DNA from: JBBRLG01 sp038231495
GTDB taxonomy: Bacteria; Planctomycetota; Planctomycetia; Gemmatales; Gemmataceae
NCBI GenBank assembly: GCA_038231495.1
Contig: JBBRLG010000016.1
Span: 1 to 29,710, forward strand
Direction: 5' to 3'
DNA: 29,710 bases
Shown: piece after piece, positions 23,043-29,469 of the stretch
How positions within the stretch are numbered: the first letter of the stretch is position 1
Layout of the letters: each line of letters opens with the position of its first letter
Translations under genes and position numbers: made by a program
Notes under the pieces: generated by a model
What the model was told of the DNA's origin: nothing
Databases searched by the model: none
What the model saw: only the letters and a program-made list of their open reading frames with translations

Positions 23043-23064
23043 GCGTTTCCGGGTGTCGTTCGCC

Positions 23065-23086
23065 TGCGCCAGCGGACGCTGGCGCA
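23065..23086. repeat. Short perfect hairpin TGCGCCAGCG/CGCTGGCGCA
   Basis: Ten-base inverted arms (23065-23074 and 23077-23086) with a 2-base centre. The core CGCCAGCG is shared with the longer palindrome at 23708-23768, so both may belong to one repeat family. Confidence 0.5.
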
Positions 23087-23265
23087 CGCGAAAAAGCTGC
23101 TACGGTCGGTGACTGGCTCGCCGCGCACCGCGGGGGCGAGGGCAGCAATCGTTTCGCTCCCCGAAAGATTTGCCACAGCCAGGAAGCAAATGCGTCTGAA
23201 AAATCCTTGACAGCGAAAAACCAGAGTTGCTTACCGACACTACCTCATCGGCGGAGCGTATTAAG

Positions 23266-23460
23266 ATGATTCACCTTAAAAAGGGCGATGAAGTAGGCTT
23301 TCTGGTTGGCGGCCGGACAGACGACTTGATTTGTACGCGGATAATGTCTGTCAAACCCGTTCAGGGGGCCAACGATCGGAAGGACAATGCCAAGGAATTT
23401 TCCTACAATCGGAGGTTGCAAATTGCGTGTTGGGCGATCAGAGCATGTTTAGCTTGGTAG
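23266..23460 (+). other. Short open frame of doubtful status
   Basis: A 64-codon frame starting MIHLKKGDEVGFLVGGRTDDLI lies in DNA clearly less GC-rich than the surrounding genes. It has no good Shine-Dalgarno and its end (RRLQIACWAIRACLAW) looks non-native, so it may be the remains of a larger gene that has shifted frame. No family recognised. Confidence 0.25.
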
Positions 23461-23707
23461 AAAACCTGCTCGGGTAGCCGTGTCGCCCTTTCTATAGCTC
23501 CGAAGTCCCCCTGCTCTCTCGTGCGGGTCACGGGATCTGTTTGCGTATCCGTGGGCATGCCGGCCGCACTCCAACGTCGCCGCTGCCGCACACGGTGGGC
23601 CGAGTGGTGGGAAGAGAACGAGACCAAAGTCGATCGAAAAACCTATTTGTGGTGGCCAGCCCGAAAGACGGCAAGGTCGTCGCAGTTATACTCGCCGCGG
23701 CTTGGAA

Positions 23708-23768
23708 TGACACAAACCCGAAGCGCCAGCGAAGGACCGTCCCTCGCTGGCGCTTCGGACTTGTGTCA
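23708..23768. repeat. 61-bp palindrome with CGAAGCGCCAGCGA arms
   Basis: The outer arms TGACACAA (23708-23715) and TTGTGTCA (23761-23768) and inner arms CGAAGCGCCAGCGA (23719-23732) and TCGCTGGCGCTTCG (23744-23757) are exact inverses; only the 3-base spacers and the 11-base centre differ. From memory, similar CGAAGCGCCAGCGAGGGA palindromes are common in planctomycete genomes, but this was not searched. It interrupts the region just before the beta-propeller remnant. Confidence 0.75.
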
Positions 23769-23770
23769 AG

Positions 23771-23968
23771 TTGCCCTGCGGTGAGTCTAGCGGCCACGGC
23801 AATGTGGTGTGGAAGGCGGAAGTGTCCGGGGCGTGCAGTGTTGCCCGCCTGTCGAACTGCCATACCCTGGTCGGTGCGAACAAACGCGTGGTCGAACTCG
23901 ATGACGAGGGAAACGTCGTGTGGGAGATGAAAACCGAAGGCTACGTTCGTCGCATCCACGGCTGGTAG
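23771..23968 (+). pseudogene. Remnant of a beta-propeller (PQQ-like repeat) protein gene, C-terminal end only
   Basis: The frame encodes GNVVWKAEVSGACSVARL, then NCHTLVGANKRVVELDDEG, then NVVWEMKTEGYVRRIHGW and a stop. This is the repeating G-x-V-V-W-E ... NTLVG ... VVELD pattern of propeller blades in planctomycete secreted repeat proteins, ending as such proteins end. Only about two blades are left; there is no signal peptide, start codon or ribosome-binding site, and the upstream side is broken by the palindrome at 23708-23768. It is therefore read as a gene fragment; a TTG at 23771 merely opens the frame. Confidence 0.55.
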
Positions 23969-23988
23969 TTGCCGGCTGTCGGCAAGTA

Positions 23989-24684
23989 TTAACCCGCCCC
24001 ACGTTTGCTTGCCGGTTTGTCGGAAATGAGATCGCGAATGCGCTTGAGCGCGACGCGCGCCTGGCCACGCTCCAGTTCGGGCAACTTGTCCACTTCGCCG
24101 TCAATATCCGCGGTCGAACCCTCGCAGGTGATCGTCCGCAGCCGGGTCGCGCCTTCCGGCAAGTATTCGATCGCGACCCGCATGCGCCCTTGTTCGAGTG
24201 GCGTGGCCGACACGCTGACCGCCGGCGGGCCGTTCGGCTTCGCCACCCCTTTCGGCACGTCCGGGCCGTCGGCCGCTTCGGCGATCCGCAGGACCGGCCC
24301 CAGGGCCAGAGTCACGTCTGCCGAGCTTTCCTTGCCGCCCCGCAGCAGCCGCAGCGTTACCTTGCGGTTCGGTTTGCTCGCGCGGATGAAGTTCGCAAAA
24401 TCGTCGCAATCGCGAATCTTTTGCTCGTCGTATTGCAACAGGATGTCGTTGCGCCGCAGTTCTGCCTTGGCAGCCGGCGAATCGGGCAGGACGTGCGTGA
24501 CCAGGACGCCCTGCTTGCGCGGCAATTGCGGCAACTGATCGTACAACGCCTCGGACACGGACGCGAAAAGAACCCCGAGGAAGGGCCCTTTTTCTTCGTG
24601 TACCGCAGCCGGCTCGCTCCGTTGCGCGTGCAGGGAGACCACCGGCAACAAGAACGCGACGACGATCGACAAGCGACGCGACAT
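23989..24684 (-). CDS. Secreted or membrane-anchored PDZ-domain protein, last gene of a sigma operon
   Basis: A 231-residue protein starting MSRRLSIVVAFLLPVVSLHAQ, a signal peptide. A PDZ domain spans about 33-125 (GPFLGVLFASVSEALYDQL ... GVLVTHVLPDSPAAKAELRRNDILLQYDEQKIRDCDDFANFIRA ... VTLRLLRGGKE), followed by about 100 residues with no known domain (EGATRLRTITCEGSTADIDGEVDKLPELERGQARVALKRIRDL). No protease domain is present, so it probably binds peptides rather than cutting them. It follows the membrane protein gene by 50 nt and the ECF sigma gene, making a three-gene envelope-signalling unit. The open frame continues upstream to 24936, but the signal peptide fixes ATG 24684. Confidence 0.82.
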   Translation of the reverse strand: MSRRLSIVVAFLLPVVSLHAQRSEPAAVHEEKGPFLGVLFASVSEALYDQLPQLPRKQGVLVTHVLPDSPAAKAELRRNDILLQYDEQKIRDCDDFANFIRASKPNRKVTLRLLRGGKESSADVTLALGPVLRIAEAADGPDVPKGVAKPNGPPAVSVSATPLEQGRMRVAIEYLPEGATRLRTITCEGSTADIDGEVDKLPELERGQARVALKRIRDLISDKPASKRGAG

Positions 24685-24734
24685 GGAAGAGCCTTTACGC
24701 CCGGTCAAACGGCGGGGCGTGAATGGCGACCACA

Positions 24735-25139
24735 TTACTTGGGAGAATTGCCACCGACCTTGATCCAGGTACGGCCGTCCTTCTGGAGCAGCTGATAGCC
24801 GGCAGTGCCCGGCTGCACTCGTTCGGCCTTCTCGTTGCCGATCAAGGCGGGTTCCGTCGTCGTCGCCGTTTCGGTGTTGGCCCGGTTGAAGTAGGAAGAC
24901 AGGAACAAAGGCCCGGCCACAAAGAACGCGACGCACGCCGCCAGCGCCAGTCGCGTGCGCAGCATCGGAAAGCGCGGCAAGGCACGGCGTAGGGGCAAGA
25001 TAGCGTTGCGGTCGGCCAGCACCCGCGGCGGCGGCCAGGCGTACGGCAACTCGGCCCTGTAAAAGGCGCGGAGCAGCCCGTCCAATTCGTCTTCCGAAGG
25101 CCGACCCGTTTGCTGTACCGGCGGCACGGCTACACTCAT
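24735..25139 (-). CDS. Small single-pass membrane protein, probable anti-sigma partner
   Basis: A 134-residue protein. The N-terminal cytoplasmic part (1-60) includes SEDELDGLLRAFYRAELPYAWPPPR, then one transmembrane segment (about 63-83, RLALAACVAFFVAGPLFLSSYF), then a periplasmic tail ending LLQKDGRTWIKVGGNSPK. It lies 65 nt behind the ECF sigma gene at 25205, the usual place of an anti-sigma factor. It lacks the His-x3-Cys-x2-Cys zinc motif, like the anti-sigma-like protein at 14097. Function is inferred from position and topology. Confidence 0.65.
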   Translation of the reverse strand: MSVAVPPVQQTGRPSEDELDGLLRAFYRAELPYAWPPPRVLADRNAILPLRRALPRFPMLRTRLALAACVAFFVAGPLFLSSYFNRANTETATTTEPALIGNEKAERVQPGTAGYQLLQKDGRTWIKVGGNSPK

Positions 25140-25204
25140 AATTCCACTCACTTTCGCGACCCGCGTCCGACCGCGGGGAGCGTTGCCCTTGGGAGAGAGA
25201 GTTT

Positions 25205-25750
25205 TCAGGGGCGCAGGTCGCCGTTCGTGTCGCGGAGGCGGCCGGCCAGTCGTTGGCGGGCGCGGCTCAACCGCATGTGGACCGCCGATTCCTTGATCGC
25301 CAGCAGGCCGGCGATTTCCCCTGTATTGTAATCCAAAGCATACCGCAACGTCAGGATTTCGCGGTCGGCTTGCGGCAACTGTTCCAGTTCCTTGCGCAAA
25401 TGCGCGAAGGCTTCTTCTCGTTCCAGTATTTCCAAAGGCGGTAAGTCGTGCGCCTGCACCCCGTTCATCGTCTGCGGCGGGTGGGTGCCGTTGCGCCGAA
25501 AGGCACTTTTCGCGTAATCTTCCGCCAGGTTGCGAGCCACCCGCAGAAGCCACGCCCGCGGGTTGAGGATGCGTTCACCCTTTTCCCACTCGCGCCACAG
25601 CCGCAGAAACGTTTCCTGGGCGATGTCCATGGCCGTGTCGGCGTTCATCCAACGGGCATAGGCCAACGCCCAGACTTCCCGGCTATGGTGCTGGTACAGC
25701 GCTTCAAATTCCGCGCGGTCGGGCGGACCGGGGTTGGGGATGGGGCTCAT
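25205..25750 (-). CDS. ECF-type RNA polymerase sigma factor
   Basis: A 181-residue sigma factor with region 2 (FEALYQHHSREVWALAYARWMNADTAMDIAQETFLRLWREWEKGERILNPRAWLLRVARNLAEDYAKSAFRR) and region 4 (LEQLPQADREILTLRYALDYNTGEIAGLLAIKESAVHMRLSRARQRLAGRLR). It differs from the two sigma factors at 10120 and 13402 and so belongs to another ECF group. ATG 25750 is preferred over the upstream start at 25786, which would add 12 residues. First gene of an operon with the membrane protein (25139) and the PDZ protein (24684). Confidence 0.88.
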   Translation of the reverse strand: MSPIPNPGPPDRAEFEALYQHHSREVWALAYARWMNADTAMDIAQETFLRLWREWEKGERILNPRAWLLRVARNLAEDYAKSAFRRNGTHPPQTMNGVQAHDLPPLEILEREEAFAHLRKELEQLPQADREILTLRYALDYNTGEIAGLLAIKESAVHMRLSRARQRLAGRLRDTNGDLRP

Positions 25751-25908
25751 GATTCCATTATTGGTCTGTCCCCGTCCACGCGGCAAGGGAAAATATCCCG
25801 CCCGCTCTGTCAGACAAGACGAAATGCCACAAAGAATCTAACAGCAAACGGGCGAGTGAACCAAAGATTGTAAAAATGTTCACTGCTGAGAAAAAGAACA
25901 CATGATTT

Positions 25909-25981
25909 GGCGAGCCGAGAGCGTAAGCGACCGGAGTCGATTGCTGAAACGCACTCCGGTCGCTTATGCTCCCGGCTCGCC
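25909..25981. repeat. 73-bp palindrome in the sigma/glnA divergent region
   Basis: Inverted 29-nt arms (25909-25937 and 25953-25981; core GGCGAGCCGRGAGCRTAAGC and GACCGGAGT, two mismatches) flank a 15-nt loop, and TTTTCC follows on the + strand. The shape is that of a Rho-independent terminator, but it lies between divergent genes, 78 bp upstream of glnA. It is probably a dispersed palindrome, or a leader attenuator if glnA transcription starts before it. Confidence 0.75.
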
Positions 25982-26058
25982 TTTTCCTCCTATTCCTCAT
26001 AAACCACCATTGACCCATCCCATCCGCTCGTTGCCCCCTATCCGGAGGTCCGTTTGCC

Positions 26059-27471
26059 GTGAACCCCAAAGAGGTTTTGGCCCAGATTCGCGCCAAGGAA
26101 GTCCGTGCCGTCGATCTCCGCTTCATGGACTTCCCCGGCCTGTGGCAGCATTTCACCATCCCGCAGGAAGCGCTCACCGAAGCCGTCTTCGAGGAGGGCT
26201 TGGGTTTCGACGGCTCCAGCATCCGCGGCTGGCAGGCGATCAACGAATCCGACATGCTCGTCCTGCCGGTGGCCGAGACCTCGTTCATTGACCCGTTTTG
26301 CCGCGACAAAACGTTGACGATGCTTTGCAACATCCAAGACCCGCTCACCAAGGAAGACTATACGCGCGACCCGCGCAACGTCGCGCGCAAGGCCGTCAAC
26401 TACATGAAGTCCACCGGCATTGCCGACAACGCTTTCTTCGGCCCGGAGGTCGAGTTCTTCATCTTCGACGACGTGCGCTACGACCAGACGCAGCACTCCG
26501 GCTACTACTACCTCGACAGCGTCGAAGGCGCCTGGAACACCGGCCGCGACGAAAAGCCGAACCTCGGCCACAAGCTGCGTTACAAGGAAGGTTACTTCCC
26601 CTGTCCGCCGTCCGACGCGATGCACGACCTGCGCTCAGAAATGATGCTGACGATGATCGAATGCGGCCTGAAAGTCGAGGCGCACCACCACGAGGTCGCG
26701 ACCGGCGGCCAGGGCGCGATCGACATGCAGTACGCGCCGCTGGTGGCGATGGCGGACAACGTGCTCAAGTACAAGTACATCGTGAAGAACGTCGCACGCA
26801 AGTACAACAAGACGGCGACTTTCATGCCCAAGCCGCTCTACCTGGACAACGGCACCGGCATGAACGTCCACACGTCGCTGTGGAAGGATGGCAAGAACCT
26901 GTTCGCGGGTTCGGGCTACGCCGGGCTGTCGGAGATGGCCCTGTACGCAATTGGCGGCCTGCTCCGTCACGCCCGCGCCCTGTGCGCCTTCACCAACCCG
27001 ACGACGAACAGCTACAAGCGGCTGGTGCCGGGCTACGAGGCGCCGGTCCACCTGGCTTACAGTCGCCGCAACCGCTCGGCGGCGATCCGGATACCGGTGT
27101 ACTCGCCCAACCCGAAGGCCAAGCGTCTGGAATACCGCTGCCCCGACGCCGCGAGTAACCCGTACCTCGCCTTCGCCGGCATGTTGATGGCAATGCTCGA
27201 CGGCGTGAAAAACAAGATCAAGCCGGGCGAGGCGTTAGACAAGGACATCTACGACCTGGAGCCGGAGGAATTGGCGGACGTGCCCAAGACGCCGCCCTCG
27301 CTGGAGGATGCCCTGAGCAACCTGGAAAGGGATCACGAGTTCCTGCTGCACGGCGACGTATTCACGCCGGACGTGATTAGCACCTGGATTTGGTACAAGC
27401 GCGAAAAGGAAGTCGAGGCAATCCGGCTGCGACCGCACCCGTACGAGTTTGCGCTGTATTACGACTGTTGA
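26059..27471 (+). CDS. glnA: Glutamine synthetase, type I
   Basis: Makes glutamine from glutamate, ammonia and ATP: the central step of nitrogen assimilation, in the cytoplasm, as a dodecamer. The 470-residue sequence has the family motifs FDGSSIRGW (50-58), GPEVEFFIFDD (128-138), EAHHHEVATGGQ (207-218, metal and ATP site), NGTGMNVHTSLWKDGKNLF (264-282), NPTTNSYKRLVPGYEAP (313-329) and RNRSAAIRIP (337-346). Tyr398 in DKDIYDLEPEE matches the Tyr397 adenylylation site of enteric enzymes, so GlnE-type control is likely. It starts at GTG 26059 with GGAGG about 11 nt upstream. A 73-bp palindrome (25909-25981) lies in its leader. Confidence 0.96.
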   Translation: MNPKEVLAQIRAKEVRAVDLRFMDFPGLWQHFTIPQEALTEAVFEEGLGFDGSSIRGWQAINESDMLVLPVAETSFIDPFCRDKTLTMLCNIQDPLTKEDYTRDPRNVARKAVNYMKSTGIADNAFFGPEVEFFIFDDVRYDQTQHSGYYYLDSVEGAWNTGRDEKPNLGHKLRYKEGYFPCPPSDAMHDLRSEMMLTMIECGLKVEAHHHEVATGGQGAIDMQYAPLVAMADNVLKYKYIVKNVARKYNKTATFMPKPLYLDNGTGMNVHTSLWKDGKNLFAGSGYAGLSEMALYAIGGLLRHARALCAFTNPTTNSYKRLVPGYEAPVHLAYSRRNRSAAIRIPVYSPNPKAKRLEYRCPDAASNPYLAFAGMLMAMLDGVKNKIKPGEALDKDIYDLEPEELADVPKTPPSLEDALSNLERDHEFLLHGDVFTPDVISTWIWYKREKEVEAIRLRPHPYEFALYYDC

Positions 27472-27497
27472 AGTCGCGGGCGACTGTCCTGGCCGGA

Positions 27498-27632
27498 ATC
27501 GACCCTTGCCATGCCAAATACTGTGCGGCAGGGGTGGCCTACCAGATGATGTCTTGCACGCCGGGAGATTCGCGCAAACGCTTATTGCAGAACAAATTAC
27601 ACCATTTGCTGTCATGGATTCGACCCTTGCCA
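27498..27632. repeat. Degenerate dispersed element, copy B
   Basis: ATCGACCCTTGCCA (27498-27511) and TTCGACCCTTGCCA (27619-27632) bracket GCGCAAACGCTT (27572-27583) and ACCATTT (27601-27607), with an ATG at 27614. In copy A (22896-23042) the last two blocks are 30 nt apart (29 here) and the ATG is 13 nt further in both. A third partial CCTTGCCAAAA lies at 27641-27651. Confidence 0.55.
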
Positions 27633-27779
27633 AAAGTAAACCTTGCCAAAAAGCCGGTACTCAAGAGAACAACTACTAGGTGGGTGACTTATTCCTGGAC
27701 GGAGTTTGGCTCTCCGACGTAGAATCGCCGAGCGTTAATGTACTCTGCGAAAGGAAGACGTGCGACGTTGCAACTACCA

Positions 27780-27809
27780 TTGCAATGCGCCGGTTAAAAG
27801 CCGCATAAT
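27780..27809 (+). promoter_or_regulatory. Candidate promoter of the PRTase-like/NADAR genes
   Basis: TTGCAA (27780-27785) and CATAAT (27804-27809) are separated by 18 bp and resemble a sigma-70-type promoter. Transcription would start near 27816, leaving a leader of about 75 nt before the TTG start at 27892. Seen only by eye; the motif match is moderate. Confidence 0.35.
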
Positions 27810-27891
27810 TGGAGGTTGGGCGACTTGAACCGGTGATGGAACTCGCCAGCAGTTGCGTGGCAATGTCACCCTTCCTAAAGGAGTGTAAACC

Positions 27892-29036
27892 TTGACCTCT
27901 GCGTCCCCTACCCGCGAACACCTGCTTGAATCCATCGCGGGCAGGATCAAGGACTATCGGCAAGGGGAAATTTCGCCCCGGACCCCTGCTGACGTGGACA
28001 GGTGGGTCCGTCAGTTTAGTGGACCAACTCAGCTTGCCATCCTTGTTGAGATAGATTACGTCCTGTCTCGGGTGTACATCTCAAGGCAGGCCTGTGAGAA
28101 GTACCTTACCCGTGTCGTCACCTCCCCCACGTTGGCCCTGCCTTCACCACGGAGTTCTGGCGGAAGGTGAACTTCCTGCGAATCCAGAACAAAGGAGAAA
28201 GTCAGCGGGTTATGCTGTCCCTCTTCGAGGAAGCCTTGCAGAAGGAGGCCGGCCTGACACTGAAGCAGTGTGGAAGCCCTGATGGACCGTACTTTTACCT
28301 GGACGACTGTATTTTCACAGGAACGCACGTCCGCTGGAATGTCATCGACTGGGTGAAAACGGATCGTGCTCCCAAAGTGGCGAAGGTCCACATCCTCACC
28401 CTGGCGAAATATCGCGGCCGCATCCCGTACGCAGAGAAGGAGATCCAAAAGGCCGCACGGGCCATCCATAAGGATGTCACCGCCGAGAAGTGGTGGCATG
28501 CCCCGGGACTAGCACTGGCGGATTCTTCTTGCGATGGTGAGACGGATTGTCTCCATCCCGCCAGCTTCCCAGAGAACGATCCGCATGTGCAGCTCCTTCT
28601 GACCGCGCTCGCTCAGCACGGTCGTCCTGCGAGGGCCAGGACCACTTCAACGACGGCCGCGAACAAGGTCTTCGCGTCAGAGGCGGGCCGGAGGGTACTC
28701 GAACAGGAATTCCTCAAGGCCGGGGCAAGGATCAAGTATGAGCTTTGTCCGTACTTGCAAAAGAACCAATGGCCACTGGGCTACGACGTATTCAAGGGTG
28801 CGGGGTTCGGCTCGCTCCTTGTTACCTATCGTAACTGCCCCAACAACTGCCCACTCGTTCTTTGGGCCGGTGATCCCTGGTTTCCGCTTTTCCCCAGGAA
28901 GACGAACACGCAGTCGGCGGTCGATGCACTGCACGCCGAAGTCCTTGGGCTAGAAGAACACTCGGGACTGGAATCGAGTCGCAAACAGGATGGCGCAAGT
29001 GCGGTGAACAAGGATGACGAAGAGCTTCCCTTCTAA
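27892..29036 (+). CDS. Phosphoribosyltransferase-like protein (PRTase-CE type), frameshifted
   Basis: The gene begins at TTG 27892 with TAAAGGAG 8 nt upstream. Frame 1 encodes an N-terminal helical domain (REHLLESIAGRIKDYRQGE, PADVDRWVRQFSGPTQL). At the run CTCCCCCAC (28122-28130) the sequence resumes in the -1 frame: HVGPAFTTEFWRKVNFL, then RIQNKGESQRVMLSLFEEAL and the PRPP-loop-like motif FYLDDCIFTGTHV, typical of PRTase folds (hhhhDDxhxTGxx). Later parts include VHILTLAKYRGR and FGSLLVTYRNCPNNCPLVLWAGDPWFPLFPRKTN. A sixth C would restore one frame of about 382 codons. From memory this resembles the PRTase-like proteins reported in predicted conflict systems. The downstream frame alone (28167-29036) opens with GTG but lacks its own ribosome-binding site. 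NADAR follows 16 nt later. Confidence 0.6.
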
Positions 29037-29052
29037 ACGGGACGGACCGAAT

Positions 29053-29469
29053 ATGAGCAAGACAGTTGAGGTTCGCACCTACGATCCGGCAGAAGCCGCG
29101 GTGTTTTGCAAGACGGCCGAGCGGTTCGGTGGCTTGTCCAATATGGCGGGCGGCTTCCCCCTTCGCATCAACGGGATCAACATCCTGACCTCAGAATCGC
29201 TCTACCAGGCATGCCGCTTCCCCCACCTACCCCAGGTCCAGAAACTGATCATTGAGCAGAGAAGCCCGATGACGGCCAAGATGAAGAGTAAGCCGTATCG
29301 CAATCAGTCGCGGGCTGATTGGGACTCAGTGCGAGTTCGCATTATGCGTTGGTGCCTTCGCTGCAAGCTCGCCCAAAACTGGTCTACCTTCGGCGATCTG
29401 CTGCGCTCAACCGGAGACCTTCCGATCGTCGAATTGTCCAGGAAAGACGATTTTTGGGGGGCCAAGCCC
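29053..29469 (+). pseudogene. NADAR-family protein gene (DUF1768/YbiA-like), 3' end cut by an insertion sequence
   Basis: From ATG 29053 the frame encodes MSKTVEVRTYDPAEAAVFCK, then the NADAR pattern FGGLSNMAGGFPLRINGINI, LTSESLYQACRFPHLPQVQ, SPMTAKMKSKPYR, DWDSVRVRIMRWCLRCKLAQNW, LLRSTGDLPIVELSRKDDFWGAKP. Glu of SESLYQA and the DDFWG near the end are conserved family positions. NADAR proteins bind or process ADP-ribose derivatives, and some remove ADP-ribose from guanine in nucleic acids. After GAKP (29469) the family normally continues with a helix such as GxNxLGxLLMxLR, but here the frame runs into unrelated sequence to the window end, so the last 20-30 residues are replaced. Sixteen nt separate it from the PRTase-like gene, so they form one operon. 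Confidence 0.65.

Larger units (their letters stand above)
22705..23988. other. Decayed, palindrome-rich island between the methyltransferase and the PDZ gene
   Basis: About 1.3 kb without an intact recognisable gene. It holds hairpins (22733-22763, 23007-23042, 23065-23086, 23708-23768), a degenerate dispersed element (22896-23042), a less GC-rich stretch with a short open frame (23266-23460) and a fragment of a beta-propeller gene (to 23968). Open frames on either strand are short and change repeatedly, as expected of decaying sequence. Confidence 0.55.
27472..27891. other. Less GC-rich junction between glnA and the PRTase-like gene
   Basis: This 420-bp stretch has no recognised gene. Base composition drops visibly from that of glnA, marking the edge of the accessory segment. 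It holds copy B of a degenerate dispersed element (27498-27632) and a candidate promoter (27780-27809). A few frames of about 70-110 codons are open, but none resembles a protein. Confidence 0.5.

Noticed and set aside
22408..23087. Reverse-strand frames over the methyltransferase end and the island
   Set aside because: They overlap the real methyltransferase and consist of Arg/Pro-rich shadow sequence with no domain.
26298..27158. Long + strand frame inside glnA
   Set aside because: Shifted-frame shadow of glutamine synthetase, which has all its motifs in the chosen frame.
27235..27633. Reverse-strand frame spanning the end of glnA and the following gap
   Set aside because: Mostly antisense to glnA; no start signal or motif.
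28119..28130. Programmed -1 ribosomal frameshift in the PRTase-like gene
   Set aside because: The site TCC-CCC is not a canonical X-XXY-YYZ heptamer and no strong downstream stem-loop was seen; a simple one-base loss or sequencing error is more economical.
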